Assembly: GCA_013043685.1 (NCBI GenBank)
Contig: JABDNT010000016.1
Coordinates: 62,001 to 126,000 of the forward strand
DNA: 64,000 nucleotides
Source: Flavobacteriaceae bacterium
Lineage (GTDB): Bacteria; Bacteroidota; Bacteroidia; Flavobacteriales; Flavobacteriaceae
Direction of reading: 5' to 3'
Made by a program: the position numbers and the translations under genes
Notes under the pieces: model-generated
The model's database searches: none
Told to the model about the DNA's origin: nothing
Seen by the model: the letters and a program-made list of their open reading frames with translations, nothing else
Shown here: piece after piece, positions 1 through 8,422 of the stretch
How the letters are laid out: every line of letters begins with the position of its first letter
How positions within the stretch are numbered: the stretch's first letter is position 1

Positions 1-35
1 GATTCTTCGGCTTTCAACTTAATATGGACGTAATA

Positions 36-998
36 TTATGTGGTTACCTCGGCTTCTATAGTTTGTAAATAACGCTCTGCATCCAGCGCAGCCATGCAAC
101 CCGTTCCCGCAGCAGTAACCGCTTGCCTGTATTCTTTATCCTGAACATCACCACTTGCAAAAACTCCCGGTTTATTCGTTTTGGTATTTTTACCATTGGT
201 AATAATATAACCTGTATCGTCCATCTCGAGTTGCCCTTTGAATATCCCGGTATTCGGTGTGTGGCCAATTGCGATGAATAATCCGGTAATTGGAATCTCT
301 TCGGTCTCTCCGGTCACATTGTTCTTGATCCGCAATCCTTCAACAACCATATCGCCCAGGACCTCATCAACCTCAGAATTATAACGCAGATCGATATTTT
401 TAGCCGCGGTTACACGATGCTGCATCGCCTTGGAAGCACGCATTACGTCGCGTCGAACCAACATGGTCACTTTATTACAAATGTTGGCCAGATACGTAGC
501 TTCTTCAGCTGCGGTATCACCACCACCAACTATAGCTACATCCTGACCTTTGTAAAAGAATCCATCACAAACCGCACAGGCGGATACTCCTCCGCCTCTA
601 AGTCTTTGCTCACTTGGAAGGCCAAGATATCTGGCCGTTGCACCAGTTGAAATAATTACGGTCTCGGCTTCAATTTCTTTAGTGTTATCTACAACAGCTT
701 TATGAATTCCCCCAACCTCATCACTAAATTCCACAGATGTAACCATACCAATGCGTACCTCGGTTCCAAATCGTTCTGCCTGTTGCTGAAGTTGTACCAT
801 CATGGTTGGTCCGTCTACGCCTTCAGGATAGCCCGGAAAATTATCTACTTCCGTAGTTGTGGTTAATTGTCCTCCAGGTTCCAATCCTGTGTATAGAACC
901 GGTTTCAGGTCAGCACGGGCAGCATAAATTGCCGCAGTATAGCCCGCTGGACCAGAACCTATTATAAGACATTTTACTCTTTCAATTTGATCTGACAT
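36..998 (-). CDS. trxB: Thioredoxin reductase
   Basis: FAD enzyme that passes electrons from NADPH to oxidised thioredoxin in the cytoplasm. The 320-aa protein shows an N-terminal FAD-binding motif GSGPAGYTAA, the redox-active CAVC within SACAVCDG near residue 140, a second nucleotide-binding motif GGGDTAAEEA, and the C-terminal ASGDVQD flavin motif. The length is normal for the family. It faces no gene of the regulon described here, and its 100-bp upstream region has no TGA-N6-TCA site. A thioredoxin (trxA) lies 15 kb away in the same window and is a plausible substrate. The ATG start gives a complete Rossmann strand. Confidence 0.96.
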   Translation of the reverse strand: MSDQIERVKCLIIGSGPAGYTAAIYAARADLKPVLYTGLEPGGQLTTTTEVDNFPGYPEGVDGPTMMVQLQQQAERFGTEVRIGMVTSVEFSDEVGGIHKAVVDNTKEIEAETVIISTGATARYLGLPSEQRLRGGGVSACAVCDGFFYKGQDVAIVGGGDTAAEEATYLANICNKVTMLVRRDVMRASKAMQHRVTAAKNIDLRYNSEVDEVLGDMVVEGLRIKNNVTGETEEIPITGLFIAIGHTPNTGIFKGQLEMDDTGYIITNGKNTKTNKPGVFASGDVQDKEYRQAVTAAGTGCMAALDAERYLQTIEAEVTT

Positions 999-1099
999 GT
1001 TCCTTTTTTATCTGGTTTCTTTCAGGGTAAAAGTAGTAACTTTCCTTAAAACCTTACAGTAAAAGTTATCAATAAAAATCATCGATTTATTAAGAAATA

Positions 1100-1591
1100 C
1101 TATTTCCGGGCAACACGAGGAAAAAAGCGTCCGGCAACTTTTCGATAGTCTCTGTATTCCGGAAACCTTTTAATAAGTAATTTTTCTTCTAACTCGGTTT
1201 TAAAGTAGAACACGACGATAAGAATAACCGTTATGACAAGTCGTCCCATCGAACCGGAATACAGCCCGTAGGTGAACATGAGTGCAATGATGCCGGTATA
1301 AATAGGATGTCTTATATGGCGATAGATCCCATTGGACACTAAACTTGAATTTCTCCTAGGAGATGGAAAGGGTGTGAGGTTTTCATTAAGATTTATAACT
1401 CCCATTGTAATGATCACAGCGGCAACGAAACCTAGTATGAGAAGAAATATATCTATCCACGAAGGTAAATCGATCTTGTAATCAATAATTTTGAAATTAA
1501 TGATATACAGTGCGAAAAGCACGAACTGGATTAAAACAAAACCTATATCTCTTTTCATTTTTCGAAGCGCAAAGTTTTCCTGCATGAACAA
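1100..1591 (-). CDS. Isoprenylcysteine carboxyl methyltransferase-like membrane protein
   Basis: Small integral membrane methyltransferase-like protein of 163 aa with about four hydrophobic segments. The C-terminal half carries NGIYRHIRHPIYTG followed by ELEEKLLIKRFPEYRDY, the SAM-binding signature of the ICMT/PEMT superfamily. Bacterial members are usually of unknown substrate, so only the family can be given. An in-frame later Met (MKRDIGF) is an alternative start; the annotated start adds ten residues. Divergent from the USP gene that begins at 1733. No TGA-N6-TCA box points toward it. Confidence 0.8.
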   Translation of the reverse strand: MFMQENFALRKMKRDIGFVLIQFVLFALYIINFKIIDYKIDLPSWIDIFLLILGFVAAVIITMGVINLNENLTPFPSPRRNSSLVSNGIYRHIRHPIYTGIIALMFTYGLYSGSMGRLVITVILIVVFYFKTELEEKLLIKRFPEYRDYRKVAGRFFPRVARK

Positions 1592-1672
1592 ATTTAATCA
1601 ATTAAACAAGCCGATGATTCTGGAAAGAGCTATACTCTTCCCTGGCGCATTTAAGTATGCCTGTCTTGATAT

Positions 1673-1715
1673 TGACAATAATCAGTTAAACTTAATCTGG
1701 AATCATTTATATTTA
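1673..1715 (+). promoter_or_regulatory. Crp/FNR-type site plus -7 box driving the 1733 usp gene
   Basis: TGACAATAATCA at 1673-1684, then 23 nt, then TATATTTA at 1708-1715, a TAnnTTTG-like -7 box. The gene starts 18 nt beyond the box, so the leader is very short. Same geometry as the other promoters of the window. Confidence 0.75.
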
Positions 1716-1732
1716 GTTCATAATCCAGAGAT

Positions 1733-2563
1733 ATGAAAAACATATTGTTGCCCACCGATTTCTCCCAGAATTCGTACCATGCGATGGATTACGCCATGAA
1801 ATATTTCACGGGTACGAAAATCAACTTTGTGGTATTAAATATCCAGAAATCTTCTGAATACATCATGGATGATCTGATGACCGCATCTCCCGGAACTTCT
1901 GTTCACGAAGCAATTTCAGGTGACAATACAGAGAAACTCCGTGAACTGGTAGATCGTTACAAGGAGAACTATGCAGATGAAGATTTCAGCTTCGAATCCA
2001 TATTCGATTTCGATGTATTCATCGATGCGATTGCGCAAACTGTCGTTTCGAGAAAGATCGATCTTATTGTAATGGGAACCAACGGTGCCAGTGGTGCAAG
2101 AGAAGCTGTCTTTGGAAGTAATACGTTGCAGGTGATCCGAAGTATTAAATGTCCGGTACTGGCGATCCCCGAAGATTATCGTTTTCAATCTCCAGAAAAA
2201 GTGATGCTAACGGTCATCAAAGAACGGTACCCGTCTTCCAATGCTATCCAATCCTTGCAGCAATTGTTCCAATTACACGACCTCCAATTACATGTAGTTC
2301 ATATTACAGATAACACCATTACTGATCGTGGAACAGGCGAGGCAGAGATTTCGAAACTTTTCCCTAAAACCAATATCAGTCATCACTATCTCGAAGATAT
2401 CCCTGTTCCAATGGCTATTAGTTCCTTTACCCAGTTGATGAAAGTCGATATGCATTGTATCCTTGTTGAACAGAAATCTTTCCTCGATCGATTCATCCAC
2501 GGTTCTGATACCTCAAGGATCAGTTACAGTACCGAGGTACCTCTTCTTGTAATTCACAATTAA
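1733..2563 (+). CDS. Universal stress protein, tandem UspA domains
   Basis: Cytoplasmic stress protein of 276 aa with two UspA folds in tandem. The first domain opens with MKNILLPTDFS and ends with VMGTNGASGAREAVFGSNT, the G-2x-G-9x-G-S/T ATP-binding loop. The second domain (from about residue 150) has lost this loop, so only the first is likely to bind nucleotide. It is monocistronic, and the next gene is convergent with 1 nt between them. A TGA-N6-TCA site and -7 box sit 49 and 18 nt upstream, so it should belong to the common regulon. Known USPs act in survival under hypoxia or starvation; the exact role here is unknown. Confidence 0.93.
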   Translation: MKNILLPTDFSQNSYHAMDYAMKYFTGTKINFVVLNIQKSSEYIMDDLMTASPGTSVHEAISGDNTEKLRELVDRYKENYADEDFSFESIFDFDVFIDAIAQTVVSRKIDLIVMGTNGASGAREAVFGSNTLQVIRSIKCPVLAIPEDYRFQSPEKVMLTVIKERYPSSNAIQSLQQLFQLHDLQLHVVHITDNTITDRGTGEAEISKLFPKTNISHHYLEDIPVPMAISSFTQLMKVDMHCILVEQKSFLDRFIHGSDTSRISYSTEVPLLVIHN

Positions 2564-2564
2564 T

Positions 2565-3551
2565 TTATAATTCGAAATCGGGAGTTTGTTGCTGTCTCCA
2601 GCAGTTAAGATTGTAGAAGGTAGTTTCCGCAATTTTTTGCAGTGCTTCACGTGTGGCAAACGCCTGGTGAGGGGTTAATAAAACGTTCGGGTGATTCACC
2701 AGTTCCTTGAGTAAGGGATCTTTTATTAAATCACCTCTTCTGTCGTAAAAATAGACGCCCCCTTCTTTCTCGTAAACATCCGACGCATATCCGCCTAATT
2801 TTCCGGAGTCGAGAGCCTTCAATATTGCTTTAGTTTCCACAATCGCACCACGGGCAATATTAACGATATAGGCCCCATCTTTCATTCCAGACAATACGGA
2901 ATCGTCAATCAAGTGATGTGTTTCTGAAGTAAGTGGCAAGCAGATAATCAGCACATCACATTTTTGCTGCATTTCGTGCTTGGACAGATAGGTTACGTCA
3001 TATTTCTTCTGAAGTTCTAAGTCCGGCTCAAGATCATTGGCAAATACCTCACAACCAAAACCATGAAGAATCTTTACTACCACGCTACCAATAGCACCAG
3101 TTCCCAACACCCCTACCCTTTTTCCAAATAGATCGAATCCCACGAGGTTAGACAGGGTGAAGTCCTGCATTTTCATCTGATTGTTTGCCAGTACGATCTT
3201 TCTATTCAGGGATAATAATAATGCCATCGCATGTTCGGCTATAGCATACGGAGAGTATCCAGGCGCGTTGGCAACTTTAATATTAAACTTTCGTGCTGTT
3301 TTTAGATGTACATTATCATATCCGGTAGATCGCAATGCGATATATTTCACGCCAAAATCGTGTAATTTTTCCACTACGTTAATCGAAGCATCGTCCGCAG
3401 AAAAGATAGATATAGCATCAAATCCCAGCGCTTTCATCGCCGTATTAGTAGTAAGTCTGTCGGGAGAAAAAATGACCTCAAATCCTTTAGTGTTGCCCTT
3501 TTTCAAGAAAGGAATTTCGAAATCTTTTGCACTGTAGACCAGTAATTTCAT
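2565..3551 (-). CDS. ldhA: D-2-hydroxyacid dehydrogenase, probably fermentative D-lactate dehydrogenase
   Basis: NAD-dependent dehydrogenase of 328 aa that would reduce pyruvate or another 2-oxoacid. Visible are the Rossmann motif GVLGTGAIGSVV near residue 150, the arginine segment INIARGAIVET near 232, and the catalytic histidine in LLTPHQAFATREAL near 295. Length and motif order fit the LdhA branch of the family. Its start overlaps the stop of the upstream lipoprotein gene (ATGA), placing it at the end of the unit that starts with hsp20. Recycling NADH under oxygen limitation would fit that context. The substrate is inferred; other 2-hydroxyacid dehydrogenases look similar. Confidence 0.88.
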   Translation of the reverse strand: MKLLVYSAKDFEIPFLKKGNTKGFEVIFSPDRLTTNTAMKALGFDAISIFSADDASINVVEKLHDFGVKYIALRSTGYDNVHLKTARKFNIKVANAPGYSPYAIAEHAMALLLSLNRKIVLANNQMKMQDFTLSNLVGFDLFGKRVGVLGTGAIGSVVVKILHGFGCEVFANDLEPDLELQKKYDVTYLSKHEMQQKCDVLIICLPLTSETHHLIDDSVLSGMKDGAYIVNIARGAIVETKAILKALDSGKLGGYASDVYEKEGGVYFYDRRGDLIKDPLLKELVNHPNVLLTPHQAFATREALQKIAETTFYNLNCWRQQQTPDFEL

Positions 3552-4183
3552 TCACGGACAATTACGAGTTCGTTCTTCTCCAATGTTTTAAGCAGCGTGC
3601 GTACATAGTCGTTTATATTTCGCTCCCTGTTATAGGGGTCTACAACGTCTATATTTCCGCGCCATAGCATTTCTCTTTCTTCCCCAGGACAGATGCAGAA
3701 AATACTTGTTTCGGTGTGATACACAGTATAAGACTCTGTTGCATTTTTTCTATACAAATCCTGGTTGGTGCGATAATAGTCTTTGAAATTCTGAAAGTCA
3801 TCTACAAATCCTCTCATTGCCTGTACGGTGGTTACCTTGGCCTCTGTGCCGGTAACTTTGGAGATCAATACCGAGTCGAAACCCGACTCTATGAGTTGAT
3901 TTTCAATTGTATTCAGGTCTTCTTCAGTTTTGTCCGTATCGGTAAATGAACGTTCAAAAAAGTCGATACTTCGAACAGCGACGATCTTTTCTTTTTCAAG
4001 AGCTGAAGCCAGTTTGTCCTCAAAGGTTCGTCTCAACTCGGTATCCGCACTCATACCTATTACCAGTATTTTATTCGACTCGTATACCGGCGTATCGGGA
4101 CTTTCCCATTGATCTATTAATCTGGAAGAGGAACATGACCAGAGAAACGCGGCTGAAATAAAAAGAAGAAATACCTTTTTCAT
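3548..4183 (-). CDS. Putative lipoprotein, DUF4136-like
   Basis: Predicted lipoprotein of 211 aa. The N-terminus MKKVFLLFISAAFLWSCSSS is a signal peptide with a lipobox cysteine at about residue 17. The mature part starts with a W-x-SP segment and has a compact alpha/beta body resembling DUF4136 proteins (weak, from memory). No catalytic motif is visible. The gene lies between a coiled hypothetical gene (17-nt gap) and ldhA (4-nt overlap), so it is co-transcribed with them and probably with hsp20. Function unknown; envelope location is the only firm statement. Confidence 0.75.
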   Translation of the reverse strand: MKKVFLLFISAAFLWSCSSSRLIDQWESPDTPVYESNKILVIGMSADTELRRTFEDKLASALEKEKIVAVRSIDFFERSFTDTDKTEEDLNTIENQLIESGFDSVLISKVTGTEAKVTTVQAMRGFVDDFQNFKDYYRTNQDLYRKNATESYTVYHTETSIFCICPGEEREMLWRGNIDVVDPYNRERNINDYVRTLLKTLEKNELVIVRE

Positions 4184-4200
4184 AGCATAGGGGATCTTAA

Positions 4201-4647
4201 TCAGGGTTTAAGAAGTTTGCGTTTCTTTTTTTCTTTCAGAATGGCTTTTATCAGGCTAAATACCCGGCGTTTTAGTTTTTTAAAATTGGATAGACAGGTC
4301 GCTGCTTCAAACATGAGCTGATAGTGCTCCGCCTTATATTCGTCTTCTTCGTCGGGAATATCGATATCGTCTATTAGCGTTTCCAAAACGTTCGAATGCT
4401 TCACCAACTTTTTGATCATCGGCTTAACTCTCTTCTTCTGTTTACTTAACTCAATTGCGATTTCCTTGCTTTCTTCAAATAAATTCTCACTCAATATTTC
4501 AAGAGTATGGCTTTTTATAAGGTCTGAAAGAAATTGAATTTCATCTTTTAAAAATCGCAATTCGGAAATACAGGTCACAGAATCTTCATGTAGTCCTTCC
4601 GGGCTTCTCCATTCGATATATTTTATTGATGTAGGATTAATATGCAT
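4201..4647 (-). CDS. Hypothetical helical protein
   Basis: A 148-aa protein I do not recognise. It is predicted to be mostly helical with heptad-like stretches (ELRFLKDEIQFLSDLI, ELSKQKKRVKPMIKKL), an acidic loop DDIDIPDEEDEY near residue 105, and a strongly basic tail KEKKKRKLLKP. No signal peptide or membrane segment is present. It sits between hsp20 (66 nt upstream, with a hairpin in the gap) and a lipoprotein gene (17 nt). Read-through from the hsp20 promoter is likely because there is no separate promoter motif in the gap. Possibly a stress accessory protein, but this is only guilt by association. Confidence 0.65.
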   Translation of the reverse strand: MHINPTSIKYIEWRSPEGLHEDSVTCISELRFLKDEIQFLSDLIKSHTLEILSENLFEESKEIAIELSKQKKRVKPMIKKLVKHSNVLETLIDDIDIPDEEDEYKAEHYQLMFEAATCLSNFKKLKRRVFSLIKAILKEKKKRKLLKP

Positions 4648-4666
4648 GACTTGAGATTTTATAGGA

Positions 4667-4704
4667 AAGGCAGAAAACGAATCTTCTATCCCATTTTCTG
4701 CCTT
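4667..4704 (-). terminator. Hairpin between hsp20 and downstream genes
   Basis: Perfect 11-bp inverted repeat AAGGCAGAAAA / TTTTCTGCCTT with a 16-nt loop. No long U-run follows, so it may be a partial terminator or mRNA-stabilising hairpin that makes hsp20 mRNA more abundant than the distal genes. Confidence 0.5.
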
Positions 4705-4713
4705 ATATAGAAG

Positions 4714-5157
4714 TTATTTTATCTCAATCTTCTTTTTAGGCTGCTCTATGGCCAGATCTTCTTTTACTAGCTGCAAGTTCAGCACTCCATTATTGTAAGT
4801 TGCTTTAACTTCCTTTTCCTGATTTACGGTGTTAGGTACTTTAATTTTACGCTCGAAGGAATTATAGCTAAATTCTTTACGGGTATATCCTTCGACATCT
4901 TCTTCTATAGTTTCTTTCTCTTTTTCTGCAGAAACCAGTAATACATCATTTTCTAGAGATATTTCAATTTCATCTTTGGAAAATCCTGGGATCGCCAATT
5001 CAATGTCAAAGGTTTTTTCAGTTTCTTTTACATTCATAGGTGGCAAGCTCTTTCCTTTTTCAAAGAAATCTTCATCGAATATATCACTAGTGTCAAACCA
5101 TGTTGGTATACCACGATCGATTAGTGGCATCCTTCTTCTGAATTTAATTAGTGACAT
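4714..5157 (-). CDS. Small heat shock protein, Hsp20/alpha-crystallin family
   Basis: ATP-independent chaperone of 147 aa that holds unfolding proteins. The alpha-crystallin domain spans about residues 40-140, with ELAIPGFSKDEIEISLEND at its start and the late motif ATYNNGVLNLQL carrying the G-V-L signature. A short C-terminal tail KKKIEIK contains the IxI-like anchoring motif (IEI) used for oligomer assembly. First gene of a probable four-gene unit ending in ldhA. A perfect palindromic regulon site and -7 box lie 71 and 40 nt upstream. A second hsp20 is found at 45.5 kb under the same type of promoter. Confidence 0.95.
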   Translation of the reverse strand: MSLIKFRRRMPLIDRGIPTWFDTSDIFDEDFFEKGKSLPPMNVKETEKTFDIELAIPGFSKDEIEISLENDVLLVSAEKEKETIEEDVEGYTRKEFSYNSFERKIKVPNTVNQEKEVKATYNNGVLNLQLVKEDLAIEQPKKKIEIK

Positions 5158-5196
5158 AATATTCTTTTTAAAAGTTAATATACTTTTTCAATCTAT

Positions 5197-5239
5197 TAAA
5201 TGTAGAGACATGTCGTTTTTCAGACAATGATATATATCA
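5197..5239 (-). promoter_or_regulatory. Crp/FNR-type site plus -7 box driving hsp20
   Basis: Perfect palindrome TGATATATATCA at 5228-5239, 23 nt, then TACATTTA (minus strand, 5204-5197). Confidence 0.78.
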
Positions 5240-5278
5240 GTTTTAGGAATTAGTAATGAACCGTTTGTTCAATGGTGA

Positions 5279-6649
5279 TTAAATCATAACCGTCACATTT
5301 TCAAATAAATGCGGTGTATTTACACGCCATCCAAAGATATCGGCGATTTTGGTTCTGAGGGCTTCCTGTGCGGTATGCTCACCATGAATTAAGAAAGTCT
5401 GTTCCGGGATATTCTTAACTTCCGACAGCCAATCTATTATCTCGCCCTGATCTGCATGGGCAGATAGACTTTCTACATGATGAACCTCCGCTTTTACCGG
5501 ATAATACTTCCCAAAAATCTTCAATTCATGAGCACCTTCCAGTAGCTGTCTGCCCCGGGTTCCCTCCGCCTGAAATCCCACTAAAAGAATATCGGTGTTC
5601 GGTTCATCTACAAGTTGTTTCAAGTAGGTGAGCACCCTTCCCCCTGTAACCATTCCACTACCGGCTATCACTACTTTCGGCCGCGGATCATCAATGGTTT
5701 CCCAGGTTTCCCGGTAGGAGGTGATGATCTCCATCCGGTTTTGAATAGCTTTGAAGTCATTAGGAGGTAGTTTATGCCATTCGGGGAATCGTTCAAACAC
5801 AGACATTACATTGTTACCCATTGGGCTATCAATGAAGATCGGGATATTGGGTATGCGGTTCTCCCTGAAGAGCTTCCACATTAAGTACATTAAAACCTGC
5901 AGTCGTTCTACTGCAAAGGAAGGAACAATCAATGTTCCCCGCTTATAAATGGTTTTTGTGACAAGCGATGCGAGCGTTTCCGTGACACTGTCCTGGGGAT
6001 GTAACTTATTTCCGTAAGTACTTTCAACAAACAGATAATCTGCCCATTCCGGTTTCTCGGGGTTATATAACAAGTGGTCATTGGTCCTTCCAATATCACC
6101 TGAAAAAACGAATAGTTTATCGAAAATTTGAAGATCGATAAAGGTCGAACCAATAATATGTCCGTTATATCGAAAGCGGCATTTACAATGATCACTCAAT
6201 TCTATCCATTCATCCTTTGAGACAGGCGAAAAGAAATTTTGAGTGGCTTCAGCTTCCCTTATGGTGTAAAATGGTAATGCCGGTCTGTGTTTAGAGTACC
6301 CTTCTTTATTGGCCTTTTCAGCTTCTTCTTCATGTATTTTTCCGCTGTCTTCCAGTATGATCTTCGTCACGGCCAAAGTAGGTCGGGTTGCGATGATCTT
6401 TCCCCGGAATCCTTGCTTTACCAGGCGTGGAAGATAGCCGGTATGGTCAAGATGTCCATGAGTGAGCAGTACAACGTCTATCGATGAAACATTAAAGGGA
6501 AGCGGTTCCCAATTGCGCTCACGCAACTCCTTTAATCCCTGGAACATTCCGCAATCTATCATGATGTTAATCTCGGGGGTCTCAACTATAAATTTTGAGC
6601 CCGTCACTGTTCTGGCCGCACCTAAAAAATGAATTTTAGCTGTTCTCAT
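5279..6649 (-). CDS. Metallo-beta-lactamase/beta-CASP RNA exonuclease-like protein
   Basis: A 456-aa protein of the CPSF73/YSH1-like (COG1236) MBL-fold nuclease group, expected to cut or trim RNA in the cytoplasm. Zinc ligands are visible in LLTHGHLDHTGYLPRL near residue 60, FSGDIGR near 185, and SLSAHADQGEIIDWL near 395. The beta-CASP insert and the GSGMVTGGRVLTYL segment near 335 are also present. Length is normal. The start is 5 nt from the ATP-cone/nuclease gene, and the unit begins with a USP gene, so it is induced with stress genes. Role in RNA turnover during dormancy is inferred. Confidence 0.9.
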   Translation of the reverse strand: MRTAKIHFLGAARTVTGSKFIVETPEINIMIDCGMFQGLKELRERNWEPLPFNVSSIDVVLLTHGHLDHTGYLPRLVKQGFRGKIIATRPTLAVTKIILEDSGKIHEEEAEKANKEGYSKHRPALPFYTIREAEATQNFFSPVSKDEWIELSDHCKCRFRYNGHIIGSTFIDLQIFDKLFVFSGDIGRTNDHLLYNPEKPEWADYLFVESTYGNKLHPQDSVTETLASLVTKTIYKRGTLIVPSFAVERLQVLMYLMWKLFRENRIPNIPIFIDSPMGNNVMSVFERFPEWHKLPPNDFKAIQNRMEIITSYRETWETIDDPRPKVVIAGSGMVTGGRVLTYLKQLVDEPNTDILLVGFQAEGTRGRQLLEGAHELKIFGKYYPVKAEVHHVESLSAHADQGEIIDWLSEVKNIPEQTFLIHGEHTAQEALRTKIADIFGWRVNTPHLFENVTVMI

Positions 6650-6654
6650 GACTG

Positions 6655-7485
6655 TTAAAGATTACAAAGCATGTTCACCTCATTCATGATATTTTCTTTT
6701 CTCTTTTCGGAAACTCCTAAATGATCCAGGTAGAAATCGTCTTTGTATAATTGACGACACAGCACGATATCGCGGCTCAACAAAAATTGCTTTTCCCTTT
6801 TCGTAAGTAAGGTTGAAACCGTTATGGGATAAAGCCCAAGTCGATCGATTCGTTCGCGAAGGCTGTTACCTTCCGGGTGATCCCAACTTAGCAAATACAA
6901 TCCGGCGCAGGTGCCATAATCCCTGGCATCTCTGGTAAATCTGGTATTTGTTACAACCCATCCCTCGGTAGGGGTATCAACTTTCTGAAATCCCAATATG
7001 TCCTTATACCTGGAATTTATATACAAAGGAATTTTTACATCACACTTTCTGCCTTCATCGCTGTGAAATTTACACTCTGCAACTACATACTCTGAATTCT
7101 TCCGTGCAATTACATCTACCTCATGAGTTACACACTTCCCATTAATGAATTTTCCCACCTGCACATCATAACCGGAATATTGTAGTAGTGCTCCCACAAA
7201 ACGTTCAAATGGGAATCCGGTAGGGCCCAATTCGTATATTGCTTTTTTAAGTTTGTATTTGGAAGCGAAAATGGATTCTTTCCGCTTTAATAAGGAATAT
7301 GCTCGATTATAAATTTCCTTCGTAGAAATTCCTTGATACAATTCGTCGCGGACCACATTGATTATGGTCTTTATAAGCTTCTTATCCGCACCACTACGAC
7401 GCAAGGACGCGCGCAATTTATCTAGTGAAAATTGAACTTTTTCGCCGGAGGACTTTATTACATCTATGGACACTTCTTCCGTCAT
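6655..7485 (-). CDS. ATP-cone domain fused to a restriction endonuclease-like (Mrr-type) domain
   Basis: A 276-aa two-domain protein. Residues ~5-90 form an ATP-cone (VIKSSGEKVQFSLDKLRASLRRSGA), the nucleotide-sensing module best known from ribonucleotide reductase and NrdR. Residues ~100-185 resemble a PD-(D/E)xK nuclease: HEVDVIA supplies the acidic residue and VVAECKFH the E-x-K pair. The C-terminal helical part is unassigned. This architecture suggests an adenine-nucleotide-controlled nuclease. It is the middle gene of usp / ATP-cone nuclease / beta-CASP RNase, with gaps of 19 and 5 nt. The substrate, DNA or RNA, cannot be read from sequence. Confidence 0.85.
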   Translation of the reverse strand: MTEEVSIDVIKSSGEKVQFSLDKLRASLRRSGADKKLIKTIINVVRDELYQGISTKEIYNRAYSLLKRKESIFASKYKLKKAIYELGPTGFPFERFVGALLQYSGYDVQVGKFINGKCVTHEVDVIARKNSEYVVAECKFHSDEGRKCDVKIPLYINSRYKDILGFQKVDTPTEGWVVTNTRFTRDARDYGTCAGLYLLSWDHPEGNSLRERIDRLGLYPITVSTLLTKREKQFLLSRDIVLCRQLYKDDFYLDHLGVSEKRKENIMNEVNMLCNL

Positions 7486-7504
7486 GACAAGGGCCTAAAT
7501 GAAA

Positions 7505-8362
7505 TTAATTTCTGAAATCGTGCATCGCCAGCACCGGAACCTTTGAATGAATTCCCAGTTCTTTTACCAGTGGCCTTGAGAAAATGCTTCCGAAAAAAGT
7601 GTGCTTTCTATTGATAAAAGCGATCATACCGCTACCCCTGCTTTGCACAAATAATTGGATTGCTTCGCCGATATCATTTTTCTCAAGATTGTGGAAACTA
7701 TGATCGATATCTTCGAAATACTCTTCCAGCATTTTTTTGTAATTCAATTGTTTCTCATCCAATTGATCTTCTGTTTCCACATGCAGCACACGAATTGGGG
7801 CATTGGTTATCTTCGCAATATCGATAAGGTATGCGAGCTCACGTTTTTTAAAATGAGTTTTATAACTGGTTGGAAACACAATTTCCGATGGAGCGGAATA
7901 TTGAACTTGGGGCGGAACTGCCATGACAGGGCAATTTCGTTCTTTCTCCATAACCATAACCGTATTACTTCCGAAGGAAACATTTATAGCATCCGTATCC
8001 CCCTTAGTGCCCATAACTACCAGATCGATATCCTTTAGTTTAACGATTTCCTTTATGGCGTCCATTAAATTATCATTCTTGGAAATTGTGAAGTAGGTAT
8101 GGTCAATACCTTCATCCCTGAAAGACAACTGTTGTAGAATCCTTTCGAGGCCTTTCATCGATTTTTCCCTAACAGCTTCAGCATATTCATTATTCGGTTG
8201 GGCGACAATAATATTGTCCATTGCATATCCGGTGAAGTTATATACGTTTAAAATGTAGAAATCGCAGGCTTCATTCTTGAATAAGTCTACTGCATAGGTT
8301 ATGGCATCCCATGCATTCCTGGAGAAATCGGTGGGTAATAAAATTTTTCGTCGCATGGCCAT
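7505..8362 (-). CDS. Universal stress protein, tandem UspA domains
   Basis: A 285-aa double USP. The first domain begins MRRKILLPTDFSRNAWDAI and contains VMGTKGDTDAINVSFGSNT, a G-2x-G-9x-G-S loop in which the second glycine is replaced by D, so ATP binding may be weakened. The second domain lacks the loop. First gene of the operon with the ATP-cone nuclease and beta-CASP RNase. The annotated start (MAMRRK) is 18 nt past the -7 box, matching neighbouring promoters; MRRK two codons later is an alternative. Its promoter site overlaps the stop codon of the upstream USP gene. Confidence 0.92.
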   Translation of the reverse strand: MAMRRKILLPTDFSRNAWDAITYAVDLFKNEACDFYILNVYNFTGYAMDNIIVAQPNNEYAEAVREKSMKGLERILQQLSFRDEGIDHTYFTISKNDNLMDAIKEIVKLKDIDLVVMGTKGDTDAINVSFGSNTVMVMEKERNCPVMAVPPQVQYSAPSEIVFPTSYKTHFKKRELAYLIDIAKITNAPIRVLHVETEDQLDEKQLNYKKMLEEYFEDIDHSFHNLEKNDIGEAIQLFVQSRGSGMIAFINRKHTFFGSIFSRPLVKELGIHSKVPVLAMHDFRN

Positions 8363-8379
8363 CGATTTTATGATCTAAC

Positions 8380-8422
8380 TAAAAGTACAGTTATCGGAGG
8401 CTCTTTTCTATGATAAATATCA
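8380..8422 (-). promoter_or_regulatory. Crp/FNR-type site plus -7 box driving the usp-nuclease operon
   Basis: TGATAAATATCA at 8411-8422 overlaps the TGA stop of the 8420-9265 gene; 23 nt further is TACTTTTA (minus, 8387-8380). This implies an internal promoter that separates two USP units. Confidence 0.75.

Noticed and set aside
417-650. Antisense ORFs inside trxB, rtcB, hox and mut genes
   Set aside because: Shadows of the real genes in other frames without motifs, promoters or spacing.
1491-1736. 81-aa plus-strand ORF between the ICMT-like gene and usp
   Set aside because: Mostly antisense to the ICMT-like gene, overlaps the usp start and the regulon promoter; composition is not coding-like.
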